DNA from: Rhizobacter sp. Root1238
GTDB taxonomy: Bacteria > Pseudomonadota > Gammaproteobacteria > Burkholderiales > Burkholderiaceae_C
Assembly (NCBI RefSeq): GCF_001425825.1
Contig: NZ_LMDM01000010.1
Coordinates: 87,182-151,181 of the forward strand
Reading direction: 5' to 3'
Length of the DNA stretch: 64,000 bases
In this document: one piece after another, positions 37,102 to 46,668 of the stretch
Layout of the letters: the number at the start of each line of letters is the position of its first letter
Numbering within the stretch: position 1 is the stretch's first letter
The notes under the pieces: generated by a model
Told to the model about the DNA's origin: nothing
Seen by the model: only the letters and a program-made list of their open reading frames with translations
The model's database searches: none
Translations under genes and position numbers: made by a program

Positions 37102-38055
37102 ATGAGCATCACGAACTACATCAAGGAAATCGGTCGCGGCAAGGAAGGCGCCCGCTCGCTGTCGCGCGAGCAGGCGCAGGACCTGATGAGCCAGGTGCTC
37201 GACGGCCAGGTCAGCGACCTCGAACTCGGCGCCTTCGCGATGGCGATGCGCATCAAGGGCGAATCGGTCGACGAACTCGCCGGCTTCCTGCAGGCCACCG
37301 CCGCGCGCTGCCTGCCGATCGCCTGCGACCGCACCCTGGTGGTGCTGCCGTCGTACAACGGCGCGCGCAAGCTGCCCAACCTGACGCCGCTGCTCGCGCT
37401 GATGCTGGCGCAGGAAGGCGTGCCGGTGCTGGTGCACGGCATGCCGGAAGACCCGGGCCGCGTCACCACCGCCGACATCTTCCAGGTGCTCGGGCTGCCG
37501 CTCGCGCGCGACGCCGATGACGTGGCCCAGGCCTGGCGCCGCCGCGAGCCGGTGTTCATCCGCACCGACGCACTGTGTCCGCCGCTGGCCCGGCTGCTCG
37601 ACGCGCGCTGGACCATCGGCCTGCGCAACTCCGGCCACACCGTCGCGAAGCTGCTCGACCCCTGCGCGGCCGGCCAGGCGCTGCGCGTCGTCAACTACAC
37701 GCACCCGGAGTACGGCACGATGCTGACCGACTTCCTGCAGCGCACCACCGCGAACGCGCTGCTGATGCGCGGCACCGAAGGCGAGCCGGTGGCCGACCCG
37801 CGCCGGCTGCCGCGCATGGACCTGTTCATCGACGGCCAGCCGCGCACCGAGCTGTCGCTGTCGGCCCACGACGGCGTGCTGCGCGAACTGCCGGTGCTGC
37901 CGCGCACCTGCGACGCCGCCACCACCGCGCTGTACATCCAGTCGGTCATCAGCGGCGAGAAGCCGGCGCCCGCGCCGCTGACGCAGCAGGTGGCCTGCCT
38001 GCTCGACGGCCTGGCCGCTCTGGAGCGGGCGCACCCGAAGGAAAAGACCGCATGA
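37102..38055 (+). CDS. ybiB: YbiB family DNA-binding protein
   Basis: A 317-residue protein with the nucleoside phosphorylase / anthranilate phosphoribosyltransferase (TrpD-like) fold: an N-terminal helical part with LSREQAQDLMSQVLDGQVSD and a larger alpha/beta part with PSYNGARKLPNLTP and TVAKLLDP. YbiB proteins bind nucleic acids rather than catalyse TrpD chemistry. An AGGGAGAG site precedes the ATG. The stop overlaps the cobA start by 4 bases. Confidence 0.88.
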   Translation: MSITNYIKEIGRGKEGARSLSREQAQDLMSQVLDGQVSDLELGAFAMAMRIKGESVDELAGFLQATAARCLPIACDRTLVVLPSYNGARKLPNLTPLLALMLAQEGVPVLVHGMPEDPGRVTTADIFQVLGLPLARDADDVAQAWRRREPVFIRTDALCPPLARLLDARWTIGLRNSGHTVAKLLDPCAAGQALRVVNYTHPEYGTMLTDFLQRTTANALLMRGTEGEPVADPRRLPRMDLFIDGQPRTELSLSAHDGVLRELPVLPRTCDAATTALYIQSVISGEKPAPAPLTQQVACLLDGLAALERAHPKEKTA

Positions 38056-38855
38056 ACGAATCGATGCAGCCCGGCAACGTGACTCTCGTCGGGGCCGGCC
38101 CGGGCGACCCGGAGCTGCTGACGCTGAAGGCGATCCGCGCGATCCGTGCCGCCACCGTGCTGCTGGTCGACGACCTGGTCGGCGACGGCGTGCTGCGTTA
38201 CGCGCGGCGCTCGGCCCGCATCGTCCACGTGGGCAAGCGCGGCGGCTGCGCGAGCACGCCGCAGGCCTTCATCGAGAAGCTGATGGCCGCCGAGGCGCTG
38301 AAGGGCGAGCGCGTGGTGCGGCTGAAGGGCGGCGACCCGTTCGTGTTCGGCCGCGGCGGCGAAGAGATGCAGCACCTGCGCGCGCAGGGCATCGCGGTGT
38401 CGGTGGTCAACGGCATCACGTCGGGGCTGGCCGCAGCGAGCTCGCTCGACGTGCCGCTGACGCACCGCGACCATGCGCACGGCGTCATCCTGGTGACCGG
38501 CCATGCGAAGGAATCGGGCGCCTCGCCCGACTGGCCGACGCTGGCGGCCGCCGCCGCGCAGGGGCTGACGCTGGTGATCTACATGGGCGTGGCGCAGGCG
38601 GCCGCGCTGCAATCGGGGCTGCTGCAGGCGCTGCCGGGGCGCACGCCGGTCGCGGTGGTGCAGCACGCGAGCCAGCCGCAGCAGCGGCATGGCGTGGGCA
38701 CGCTCGACGACCTGTGCGGGCTGATCGAGCGCGAGCAGCTCGGCAGCCCGGCCATCATCATCGTCGGCGAGGTGCTGCGCGGCCTGCAGGCACGCGACGA
38801 GTTGCCCGGCAGCGTGCGCGAATCCCTCCAAATAGGGGTCTCGCGGGTCGCCTGA
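38052..38855 (+). CDS. cobA: Uroporphyrinogen-III C-methyltransferase
   Basis: A 267-residue SAM-dependent enzyme that makes precorrin-2, the branch point to siroheme and cobalamin. It has the family motifs LVGAGPGDPELLTLKA, VRLKGGDPFVFGRGGEE, VVNGITSGLAA and PLTHRDHA. The dehydrogenase/ferrochelatase (CysG N-terminal) part is absent. Location behind nitrate and nitrite reductase genes suggests it serves siroheme supply for NirB. It may also feed the cobalamin pathway. Confidence 0.94.
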   Translation: MNESMQPGNVTLVGAGPGDPELLTLKAIRAIRAATVLLVDDLVGDGVLRYARRSARIVHVGKRGGCASTPQAFIEKLMAAEALKGERVVRLKGGDPFVFGRGGEEMQHLRAQGIAVSVVNGITSGLAAASSLDVPLTHRDHAHGVILVTGHAKESGASPDWPTLAAAAAQGLTLVIYMGVAQAAALQSGLLQALPGRTPVAVVQHASQPQQRHGVGTLDDLCGLIEREQLGSPAIIIVGEVLRGLQARDELPGSVRESLQIGVSRVA

Positions 38856-38911
38856 ACCGGCGGCGCGGCTCTCATAATCGCCGGCCTGGACGTGGGCGGA
38901 GTGAGGACCTG

Positions 38912-40042
38912 ATGCTCGAGATCGACAAACTGAACCGCCTGACGGCGTCGCACGGCCCGCTGCAGCGAGGCCACGGCATGGTGACCGGCGTGATCTCGCT
39001 GGGGCTGGCCATCCTGTGCTTCCTGGGCGTGATCGCGTTCCACTTCCCGCAGTACCTGACCACGCCGCAGCTGCGCCAGTCGTACGACGTGAGCGTGATC
39101 CGGCAGGTGATGCTGGTCGCGCTGGTGATCGCCGGCTCGCTGTCGCTGTTCAACATCATCCGCGGGCGCTCGCGCTGGCTGGCCTTTGCGTCGTTCGTGC
39201 TGGTGGCCGCCACGCTGGCCTGGGGCGGCCACAAGGTGCCGGTCAACGACTTCGCCGACAACACGCCGTACATCGGCCTTGACTGGTTCATCCTCGACCT
39301 GCTGGGCTCGACGCTGATCTTCGTGTTCATCGAGAAGCTGTTCGCGCTGCGCCGCGAGCAGCCGGTGTTCCGCGCCGAATGGCAGACCGATTTCCACCAC
39401 TTCATCGTGAACCACATGGTGGTGGGCTTCGTGCTGCTGGCGACCAACCTGCTGGTGCACAAGTTCTTCGGCTGGGCCGCGAACGACGGCATCCGCGGCT
39501 GGGTCGCGAACCTGAACTTCTGGGTCGCGCTGTTCCTGATCGTGCTGGTGGCCGACCTGGTGCAGTACTGGACGCACCGCGGCTACCACGAGGTGCCGGT
39601 GCTGTGGCGCCTGCATGCGGTGCACCACAGCGTGAAGAGCATGGACTGGCTGGCCGGCTCGCGCCAGCACATCCTCGAGCTGCTGATCACCCGCACGCTG
39701 GTGCTGGCGCCGATCTACGTGCTGGGCTTCAGCAAGGAGGTGATCGATGCGTACATCGTGGTGGTCGGCTTCCAGGCGGTGTTCAACCATGCCAATGTCA
39801 GCGTGCGGCTCGGCCCGCTGCGCTACCTGATCGTGACGCCGAATTTCCACCACTGGCACCACTCGCAGGACGACGAGGCGATCGACAAGAACTACGCGGC
39901 GCATTTCGCGTTCATCGACTACCTGTTCGGCACCGCGGTGAAGTCGGACCGGAAGTGGCCGGAGCAATACGGGGTGGTCGGGGACTACGTGCCGAACGGG
40001 TTCTTCAAGCAGCTGAAGTTTCCGTTCGTCTGGAAAGGCTGA
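38912..40042 (+). CDS. Sterol desaturase / fatty acid hydroxylase family membrane protein
   Basis: A 376-residue membrane protein with six or more hydrophobic segments and the di-iron histidine boxes of the family: WTHRGYHE, RLHAVHHS and NFHHWHHS. Such enzymes hydroxylate or desaturate lipids. The substrate is unknown, with ornithine-lipid, hopanoid or carotenoid-like substrates all possible. It ends exactly where the convergent MFS gene ends, leaving no intergenic space. Confidence 0.88.
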   Translation: MLEIDKLNRLTASHGPLQRGHGMVTGVISLGLAILCFLGVIAFHFPQYLTTPQLRQSYDVSVIRQVMLVALVIAGSLSLFNIIRGRSRWLAFASFVLVAATLAWGGHKVPVNDFADNTPYIGLDWFILDLLGSTLIFVFIEKLFALRREQPVFRAEWQTDFHHFIVNHMVVGFVLLATNLLVHKFFGWAANDGIRGWVANLNFWVALFLIVLVADLVQYWTHRGYHEVPVLWRLHAVHHSVKSMDWLAGSRQHILELLITRTLVLAPIYVLGFSKEVIDAYIVVVGFQAVFNHANVSVRLGPLRYLIVTPNFHHWHHSQDDEAIDKNYAAHFAFIDYLFGTAVKSDRKWPEQYGVVGDYVPNGFFKQLKFPFVWKG

Positions 40043-41191
40043 TCAGGCCGCCGCCGGCCTCAGCGCCCGCGGCGCCGCCACCGCGAGGATCCCCGCGAAC
40101 AGCGACACCGTCGCGAGCCCGAGCGTCAGCGACGCGTGCTCCGCGATGATCCCGATCAGCGGCGGGCCGGCCATCATGCCGAGGTAGCCGACCGACGCGA
40201 CCACCGCGATGCCGTGCGCCGGGTTCGCGTCCATCTTCGCGGCCGCGCTGAACAGCACCGGCACCACGTTCGCGAACCCGAGTCCGACCAGCGCGAAGCC
40301 GACCAGCGCCACCACCGGGTGCCCGATCAGCAGCACCGCCGCCATCGACGCCGCCGCCAGCGCCGCGCTGCCGCTCATCAGCAGCGCCGGCGACACCCGC
40401 TCGCGGATCCAGTCGCCTCCGAAGCGCGCCGCCGCCATCGCGGCACTGAAGCTCGCATACGCCAGCGCCGCGAAACTCGCCTCGCTGGCCAGTTCCTGCT
40501 TCATGTACAGCACGCTCCAGTCGTACATCGCGCCCTCGGCGATCAGCCCCAACGCGCCCAGCACGCCCAGCAGCGCCAGCAGCCCGCGCGGCAGCTCGAA
40601 GCCGCCCTTGTCATCGGACCCGGCGATCGTGCGCAGCATCGCCGCCCCCGCCCCGCCGATCGCCGCCGCGCCGAGCAGCGCCATCGCCACCAGGTGCGTC
40701 GCGCCAGCGACCTCGTGCGACAGCAGCACGCTGCCCAACCCCGCGCCGACCATGCCGCCCAGGCTGAACATGCCGTGGAAGCCGCTCATCAGGCTGCGCC
40801 CGGCGCGCTGCTCCAGCTCGCCCGCCGCCGCATTGATCGACACGTCGAACAGGCTGGTGCCGACACCGAACACCACCATCACCGCCACCAGCCCGGCATA
40901 GGCGTGAGACGACAGCAGCAGCGCCAGGCACAGCGCGGTCGCGCCGCCCGACAGCAGCGCCGCCCTCCGCGCGCCCAGCCGCCCGACCCAGCGGCCGGCC
41001 TGCGTCAGCGTCGCCACCGCGCCGACGCCCGCGGCCAGCATCGCGATCGCCAGCGCCTGCTCGCCGATCGCGTAGTGCTGCTTGATCGTCGGCACGTGCA
41101 CGCCGAAGCTCGCGAACAGCACGCCCGCCACGAAGAACTGCAGGCGCACGGCCCAGGTGGCGCGACTGAGGGCGGTCGAATCAGGGGTCAT
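40043..41191 (-). CDS. MFS transporter (YbjJ-like)
   Basis: A 382-residue carrier with about 12 membrane segments. Its start, with FFVAGVLFASFGVHVPTIKQ, and its FGVGTSLFDVSINAAA segment match the YbjJ/FucP-related MFS group. The substrate is unknown. ATG at 41191 was chosen; an in-frame GTG at 41227 would add 12 unlikely residues. It is divergent from the flavoprotein gene at 41300. Confidence 0.85.
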   Translation of the reverse strand: MTPDSTALSRATWAVRLQFFVAGVLFASFGVHVPTIKQHYAIGEQALAIAMLAAGVGAVATLTQAGRWVGRLGARRAALLSGGATALCLALLLSSHAYAGLVAVMVVFGVGTSLFDVSINAAAGELEQRAGRSLMSGFHGMFSLGGMVGAGLGSVLLSHEVAGATHLVAMALLGAAAIGGAGAAMLRTIAGSDDKGGFELPRGLLALLGVLGALGLIAEGAMYDWSVLYMKQELASEASFAALAYASFSAAMAAARFGGDWIRERVSPALLMSGSAALAAASMAAVLLIGHPVVALVGFALVGLGFANVVPVLFSAAAKMDANPAHGIAVVASVGYLGMMAGPPLIGIIAEHASLTLGLATVSLFAGILAVAAPRALRPAAA

Positions 41192-41299
41192 GGTGGATGA
41201 ATGCGAGGAGCAAACGGTTGCGGACACGGAAAGCGGCCGATTCTAGGAAGCGACGCCGCCCTCACCTGTCACAGATTGCGCTGCCCGGATAATCCCGCG

Positions 41300-42535
41300 A
41301 TGCATTCGTACGACGTGGTGGTGATCGGCGCCGGGGCCGCCGGGCTGTTCTGTGCGGGAATCGCCGGCCAACGGGGCGCCCGGGTGCTGCTGATCGACCA
41401 TGCGGCCAGGCTGGCCGAGAAGATCCGCATCTCCGGCGGCGGGCGCTGCAACTTCACGAACCGCGATGCCGGACCGGCCAACTTCCTGTCGGAGAACCCG
41501 AACTTCTGCCGCTCGGCGCTGGCCCGCTACACGCCGCAGGATTTCATCGGGCTGGTGCAGCGCCACCGCATCGCGTGGCACGAGAAGCACAAGGGCCAGC
41601 TGTTCTGCGACGACTCGGCCGAAGACATTATCGCGATGCTGCTGCGCGAATGCGAGCAGGGCCGGGTCACGCGCTGGCAGCCCTGCACGGTCGGCGCGGT
41701 GCGCGGCGAGGCCGGCCGCTTCGAGCTGGACACCGCGAACGGCCCGGTGCGCTGCCGGCGGGTCGTGATCGCGACCGGCGGGCTGTCGATCCCGAAGATC
41801 GGCGCGACCGACTTCGGCCACCGCATCGCGAAGCAGTTCGGCCACAAGCTGGTCGACACCCGGCCGGCGCTGGTGCCGCTGACCTTTGCCGCAGCCGACT
41901 GGGCGCCGTTCGTCGAGCTGGCGGGGCTGTCGCTGCCGGTGGCGATCAGCACCGGCACCGGCCGCGCGCGGGCGCGCTTCGTCGAAGACCTGCTGTTCAC
42001 GCACCGCGGGCTCAGCGGCCCGGGCGTGCTGCAGATCTCCAGCTTCTGGAAGCCCGGCACGCCGTTGCAACTCGACCTGGCGCCCGACCGCGACCTGGTG
42101 GCGGAATTCCTGCATGCCAAGGCCGGTTCGCGCAAGCAACTGGGCAACGAACTGGCGACATTGCTGCCGGCCCGGCTGGCGGCCGCCTGGCTGCAGGCCC
42201 GCCCGGGCCTGTCGGATCGCCCGGTGGCCGACCTGAAGGACCGCGACCTGCAGCAGCTCGCCGCCGGCCTGCAGGGCTGGCAGCTGACGCCCGACGGCAC
42301 CGAGGGCTACCGCAAGGCGGAGGTCACGGCCGGCGGTGTCGACACCCGGGAACTGAGCTCGCAAAGCCTGGAGAGTCGCCGCATGCCGGGCCTGCACTTC
42401 ATCGGCGAGGTGGTCGACGTGACCGGCTGGCTCGGCGGCTACAACTTCCAGTGGGCCTGGGCCAGCGCCGCGGCCTGCGCGGCCGCCCTCGCCGACAGCC
42501 GCGACAGCCTGCAGCCTGCTGAAAGCGGCCACTGA
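41300..42535 (+). CDS. HI0933/YhiN family FAD-dependent oxidoreductase
   Basis: A 411-residue flavoprotein. The FAD-binding VVIGAGAAGLFCAG is at the N-terminus, followed by KIRISGGGRCNFTN. The family-specific end, HFIGEVVDVTGWLGGYNFQW, is present. The biochemical role of this widespread family is not settled. It appears to have its own short upstream region (41228-41299) with a TAATCC-like -10. Confidence 0.88.
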   Translation: MHSYDVVVIGAGAAGLFCAGIAGQRGARVLLIDHAARLAEKIRISGGGRCNFTNRDAGPANFLSENPNFCRSALARYTPQDFIGLVQRHRIAWHEKHKGQLFCDDSAEDIIAMLLRECEQGRVTRWQPCTVGAVRGEAGRFELDTANGPVRCRRVVIATGGLSIPKIGATDFGHRIAKQFGHKLVDTRPALVPLTFAAADWAPFVELAGLSLPVAISTGTGRARARFVEDLLFTHRGLSGPGVLQISSFWKPGTPLQLDLAPDRDLVAEFLHAKAGSRKQLGNELATLLPARLAAAWLQARPGLSDRPVADLKDRDLQQLAAGLQGWQLTPDGTEGYRKAEVTAGGVDTRELSSQSLESRRMPGLHFIGEVVDVTGWLGGYNFQWAWASAAACAAALADSRDSLQPAESGH

Positions 42536-42543
42536 CACCCCGC

Positions 42544-42571
42544 TTGCGCGACCGGGAACTATGGCTATAAT
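42544..42571 (+). promoter_or_regulatory. Sigma-70 promoter of rpsU
   Basis: TTGCGC and a perfect TATAAT are separated by 16 bases, giving a start near 42578 and a leader of about 155 bases before rpsU. The long leader has no obvious attenuator. Confidence 0.75.
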
Positions 42572-42734
42572 CGCGGTCTTTGCTGGCAAACCCGCGCCGC
42601 GATCTCGTTCAAAATTCGCACCCGCCATCTTCGTCCATGCCCCAGGCTGGATTCCGGAACCTCCTCCCTGAGAGCCCGGGCGAACGACCAAGGAAGCGAC
42701 GAGCAAGACACCGAGCGCAAAAACTTCTGGATCT

Positions 42735-42947
42735 ATGACTTCGATTCGCGTCAAAGAAAACGAGCCGTTCGACGTGGCTCTGCGCCGCTTCAAGCGCACC
42801 ATTGAAAAGCTGGGCCTGCTGACCGACCTGCGCGCCCGCGAGTTCTACGAAAAGCCGACCGCCGAGCGCAAGCGCAAGAAGGCTGCGGCCGTCAAGCGCC
42901 ACTTCAAGCGCATTCGCAGCATGCAGCTGCCGAAGCGCCTGTACTGA
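42735..42947 (+). CDS. rpsU: 30S ribosomal protein S21
   Basis: A 70-residue, very basic protein with the family start [20 protein letters not shown] and the Lys/Arg-rich C-terminal helix. S21 helps the small subunit select mRNAs by assisting anti-Shine-Dalgarno pairing. A rho-independent terminator follows at 43000, and the yqeY-like gene starts 112 bases later, the usual rpsU-yqeY order. Confidence 0.97.
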   Translation: MTSIRVKENEPFDVALRRFKRTIEKLGLLTDLRAREFYEKPTAERKRKKAAAVKRHFKRIRSMQLPKRLY

Positions 42948-42999
42948 TTCTTCGGCGCTGCCGGCCTGAACACCGGGCGCCCTGGAAGCCAGACTCCCC

Positions 43000-43024
43000 A
43001 AAGCCCGCCGCAAGCGGGCTTTGT
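43000..43024 (+). terminator. Terminator after rpsU
   Basis: GCCCGC and GCGGGC pair around CGCAA, preceded by AAA and followed by TTTGTCGTTT. It lies 53 bases after the rpsU stop. Some transcripts probably read through to the downstream gene, which lacks an obvious promoter. Confidence 0.85.
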
Positions 43025-43059
43025 CGTTTCTGCCCTCCCCTTCCTCACGAGACCCTGCG

Positions 43060-43506
43060 ATGAGCCTGAAAGACCAGATCACCGAAGACATGAAGACCGC
43101 GATGCGTGCGAAGGACGCCGCCCGCCTGCTGACGATCCGCGGCCTGCTCGCGGCCCTGAAGCAGAAGGAGGTCGACGAGCGCGTCGTGCTCGACGACGCC
43201 GCGGTCATCGCGATCGTCGACAAGCTGATCAAGCAGCGCAAGGATTCGATCACCCAGTTCGCCGCCGCGAACCGCACCGACCTGGTCGACAAGGAAACCG
43301 CCGAGCTGGCGGTGCTCGAAGGCTACCTGCCGCAGCGCCTGTCGGCCGATGAAGTGGCCGCCGAGGTCGGCAAGATCGTCGCCGAACTGGGCGCCAGCGG
43401 CCCCGGCGACATGGGCAAGGTGATGGGCGCGGTGAAGACCCGCCTGGCCGGCAAGGCCGACATGGGCCTGGTGTCCGCCGCGGTCAAGCAGGCGCTCAGC
43501 CGCTGA
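43060..43506 (+). CDS. GatB/YqeY domain protein
   Basis: A 148-residue YqeY-like protein, comparable to the tRNA-binding tail domain of GatB. It has the typical MSLKDQITEDMKTAMRAKDA start, the RKDSITQF segment and a GDMGKVMGAVKTRLAGKADM ending. The role is thought to be tRNA-related but is unproven. It follows rpsU, as in many proteobacteria. Confidence 0.93.
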   Translation: MSLKDQITEDMKTAMRAKDAARLLTIRGLLAALKQKEVDERVVLDDAAVIAIVDKLIKQRKDSITQFAAANRTDLVDKETAELAVLEGYLPQRLSADEVAAEVGKIVAELGASGPGDMGKVMGAVKTRLAGKADMGLVSAAVKQALSR

Positions 43507-43545
43507 TCCCTCGGCACACGTCCACCTCCACACCAGGGCACGACC

Positions 43546-43893
43546 ATGACCGATCCCGTCGTCCAGCCACTCAGTGCCGACGTCTGCGTCGCGCCCCAGC
43601 TCGAACCGGCCGCGATGGCCTGGGCCGCGCAGCAGGGCTTCAAGAGCATCATCAACAACCGCCCCGACTTCGAAGGCGGCCCGGAGCAACCCACCAGCGC
43701 AACGATCGAAGCCGCCGCGCGCGCGGCCGGCCTGCAGTACGCGCACCTGCCGGTCGCGCCGGCCCTGCAGACGCCCGAGCAGATCGCCCGCTTCGGCGAG
43801 CTGCTGGCCACGCTGCCGAAGCCGATCCTCGCGTTCTGCCGCAGCGGCACGCGCTCCGGCAAGCTCTACCGCGCCGCCGTCGACGCGGCCTGA
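43546..43893 (+). CDS. DUF442 / TIGR01244 phosphatase-like protein
   Basis: A 115-residue protein of the beta-lactamase-hydrolase-like (Blh N-terminal, DUF442) family, with a dual-specificity-phosphatase-like active loop CRSGTRS (Cys98 to Ser104; CX5S rather than CX5R). The INNRPDFEGGPEQP motif is conserved. In other bacteria the domain is linked to sulfide metabolism and biofilm control. It stops 24 bases before the histidine kinase gene. Confidence 0.85.
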   Translation: MTDPVVQPLSADVCVAPQLEPAAMAWAAQQGFKSIINNRPDFEGGPEQPTSATIEAAARAAGLQYAHLPVAPALQTPEQIARFGELLATLPKPILAFCRSGTRSGKLYRAAVDAA

Positions 43894-43916
43894 CCGGCAA
43901 AGCGCGGCGGCAGTCC

Positions 43917-45287
43917 ATGCGCCTGAGGCTGAAGGTCTTCCTGCTGGCGGTGATCCCGCTGATCGCATCGCTGCTGCTGATCGCGTTCGCGGTGCGCCAG
44001 AAAGAGAACGACCTGGCCGCCCGCGAGCGCGCCGTCGTCGAGGCCGCGACGATGGCCTCGAAGCAGAACGAGCTGCGCCACTATGTCGACCTCGCGCAGA
44101 GCACGATCGCGCCGCTCTATGCCTCCGGCCGCGACGACGACGCGACGAAGGAACAGGCGATCCGCCGCCTCGCGTCGCTCGACTACGGCAGCGACGGCTA
44201 CTTCTTCCTCTACGACCTCGGCGGCAAGAACCTGATGCACCCGCGCCAGCCCGAGCTCGTCGGCCAGGACATGTGGGACATGCGGGACGCCAACGGCGAG
44301 CCGGTGATCCAGCGGCTGATCGCGCAGGCGCGCGAAGGCGGCGGCTTCGTCGAGTACCTGTGGCGCAAGCCGTCGACCGGGCAGGTCACGCCGAAGCTCG
44401 GCTACGTGGTCGCGCTGCCGCGCTGGAACTGGATGTTCGGCACCGGGCTGTACCTCGACGACGTGCAGGCCACGATGAAGCAGCTCGACCAGCAGGTCAC
44501 CGCCAACATCGCCGACACGATGTGGTGGATCGCCGGCATCGCGCTGCTCGGCATCGTGCTGATCGGCGGCTGCGGGCTTGCGCTCAACGTCAGCGAGCAG
44601 CGCATCGCCGATGCCAAGCTGCGGCTGCTGGCGCGCCAGGTCGTGCGCTCGCAGGAAGACGAGCGCGCCTACCTGTCGCGCGAGCTGCACGACAGCACCA
44701 GCCAGACGCTGGTGTCGATCAAGCTGCTGATGGAGTCCTCGGTCGCGCAGCTCGGGGCCGGCGCGCCGGCCACGCTGACCAAGGCGCTGGTGCGGCTGAA
44801 CGGCGCGCTCGGCGAGGTGCGCGAGATCTCGCACCGGCTGCGCCCGGCCGAGCTCGACGTGCTGGGCCTGCCGGCCGCCCTCGCCCACCTCGGCGAAGAA
44901 TTCGGCGAGCAGCGCCGGCTGCCGCTGCAGGTGCGGGTGCGCGGCGAGCCGCCCGAAGGCCTGCCCGACGAGATCAACACCGTGCTGTTCCGCGTGACGC
45001 AGGAAGCGCTGAACAACATCGACAAGCACGCGGCCGCGTCGCGCGTCGCGCTGCGGCTGGCCTTCGGCGCCGGCGGCGTGCGGCTGCGCGTGATCGACGA
45101 CGGCCGCGGCTTCGATGTCGGCGCGATGCAGCAGCACCCGCGGCGCGGCATCGGGCTGCGCAACATGCGCGAGCGCCTGGCGTCGATCGGCGGCAACCTG
45201 AAGGTGCTGTCGCGCGCCGGCCGCACCGAGGTCGTCGCCGACGTGCCTGCCGCGGCGATGCGCCGCTTCGCCGCCACCGCCCCATGA
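43917..45287 (+). CDS. Cache-domain sensor histidine kinase (NarX-like core)
   Basis: A 456-residue membrane kinase. TM1 is about residues 6-25. A periplasmic single Cache domain (about 30-195) contains YGSDGYFFLYDLGGKNLMHP, TM2 is about 203-224, and the HisKA_3 dimerisation helix has phospho-His258 in LSRELHDSTSQ. A HATPase domain follows (NNIDKH, DDGRGFDV, GIGLRNMRERL). Cache domains of this type bind small carboxylates. It overlaps its response regulator by 4 bases and lies just upstream of a TRAP carboxylate transporter, which it likely controls. Confidence 0.93.
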   Translation: MRLRLKVFLLAVIPLIASLLLIAFAVRQKENDLAARERAVVEAATMASKQNELRHYVDLAQSTIAPLYASGRDDDATKEQAIRRLASLDYGSDGYFFLYDLGGKNLMHPRQPELVGQDMWDMRDANGEPVIQRLIAQAREGGGFVEYLWRKPSTGQVTPKLGYVVALPRWNWMFGTGLYLDDVQATMKQLDQQVTANIADTMWWIAGIALLGIVLIGGCGLALNVSEQRIADAKLRLLARQVVRSQEDERAYLSRELHDSTSQTLVSIKLLMESSVAQLGAGAPATLTKALVRLNGALGEVREISHRLRPAELDVLGLPAALAHLGEEFGEQRRLPLQVRVRGEPPEGLPDEINTVLFRVTQEALNNIDKHAAASRVALRLAFGAGGVRLRVIDDGRGFDVGAMQQHPRRGIGLRNMRERLASIGGNLKVLSRAGRTEVVADVPAAAMRRFAATAP

Positions 45288-45940
45288 CCGTCACCGACAC
45301 CACCGTCACCCGCCTGCTGATCGTCGACGACCACCCGCTGGTGCGCGAAGGGCTGAAGGCCCGGCTGTGCACCGTGGCCGGCATCGACGTGGTCGGCGAG
45401 GCCGGCGATGCGGCCGAGGCCTTTGCGCAACTGGCCGCGCAACAGGTCGACCTCGTGCTGATGGACATCGGCATGAAGGACGTCAACGGCATCGAGCTGA
45501 CGCGCCGCCTGCTGGCCGAGCGGCCCGCGCTGCGCGTGCTGGTGCTCAGCATGTACGACAACCCCGAGTACGTGAACCGCGCGATGCAGGCCGGCGCGCG
45601 CGGCTACGTGCTGAAGGACGCGCCGTCGACCGACATCATCGACGCCATCGCCGCGGTGCAGGCCGGCGAGACCTTCCTCAGCGCGGCGATCTCGGGCCGG
45701 CTGATGCGGGCCCAGACGCCGCGGCCGGTGATGTCGCTGCGCGAGAGCGAGATCCTCGCGTGCCTGGCCAAGGGGCGTTCCAGCAAGCAGATCGCGCAAG
45801 ACCTGAACCTGAGCGTGCGCACCGTCGAATCGCACCGCCAGAACATCAAGCGCAAGCTGAACCTGGAAGGCCAGGCGGAGCTCATCAAGTACGCGGTCGA
45901 GCACTGCCGGGATTTCGGCGACGCGTCGCCCGCCGCGTAG
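45284..45940 (+). CDS. LuxR-type (NarL family) response regulator
   Basis: A 218-residue regulator with receiver phospho-acceptor Asp61 (VLMDIGMKDVNG), a conserved lysine in YVLKDAP, and a C-terminal LuxR helix-turn-helix (SLRESEILACLAKGRSSKQI, SVRTVESHRQNIKRKL). It is coupled to the Cache kinase. Targets are inferred to be dctQM, 86 bases downstream, and the convergent takP-like gene. Confidence 0.94.
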   Translation: MTVTDTTVTRLLIVDDHPLVREGLKARLCTVAGIDVVGEAGDAAEAFAQLAAQQVDLVLMDIGMKDVNGIELTRRLLAERPALRVLVLSMYDNPEYVNRAMQAGARGYVLKDAPSTDIIDAIAAVQAGETFLSAAISGRLMRAQTPRPVMSLRESEILACLAKGRSSKQIAQDLNLSVRTVESHRQNIKRKLNLEGQAELIKYAVEHCRDFGDASPAA

Positions 45941-46026
45941 TTTCACTTAGCTGTTTGACCCGTTGCCCGCGCCGCCGGGTTGGGGTCTGATTCCACCCTG
46001 CCAAAAGAACCCGTCCTGGAGACACC

Positions 46027-46668
46027 GTGCAACCCCTCTTGTCCCTTTCACGCCTGATCGACCGGCTGAACGAGTTCGTCGGAAAGTGGCTGTCATGGCT
46101 GGTGCTGGCCGCGGTGCTGATCAGCGCCGGCAACGCCATCGTCCGCAAGATCTTCAACGTCAGCTCGAACGCCTACCTCGAGATCCAGTGGTACCTGTTC
46201 GCCGCGGTGTTCCTGCTGGCCGCCGGCTACACGCTGCTGCGCCAGGAGCATGTGCGCATCGACGTGATCTCCGGCCGCTTCTCGAAGCGCACGCAGATCT
46301 GGATCGACATGGTGGGCATCTGCGCCTTCCTGCTGCCGTTCGTGATCGTCGCGACCCGGCTGGTGTGGCCGGTGGTGATCAGCAAGTTCAACAGCGGCGA
46401 GGTGTCGGGCAACGCTGGCGGGCTGATCCTCTGGCCGGCCTGGGCGCTGCTGCCGGTCGGCTTGGTGCTGCTGGGACTGCAGGGCGTGTCGGAGCTGATC
46501 AAGCGCGTGGCCTTCCTGAAGGGCCTGGTGCCCGATCCGATGAAGAAGGGCGGCGGCAAATCGGCCGAAGAGGAGCTCGCCGAGTTCCTGCGCCAGCAAG
46601 AAGTGGCCGTGCGCGAGAAGGCCGCCCTCGATATTGCAAAGAAGAACGGCTCGGGGAGCACGACATGA
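46027..46668 (+). CDS. dctQ: TRAP transporter small permease (DctQ type)
   Basis: A 213-residue subunit with four membrane segments between about residues 18 and 160 and the family motif RQEHVRIDVISGRFSKR in the second loop. It stabilises the large permease. The C-terminal 45 residues form a charged cytoplasmic tail. The start of dctM overlaps its stop by 3-4 bases. Confidence 0.9.
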   Translation: MQPLLSLSRLIDRLNEFVGKWLSWLVLAAVLISAGNAIVRKIFNVSSNAYLEIQWYLFAAVFLLAAGYTLLRQEHVRIDVISGRFSKRTQIWIDMVGICAFLLPFVIVATRLVWPVVISKFNSGEVSGNAGGLILWPAWALLPVGLVLLGLQGVSELIKRVAFLKGLVPDPMKKGGGKSAEEELAEFLRQQEVAVREKAALDIAKKNGSGSTT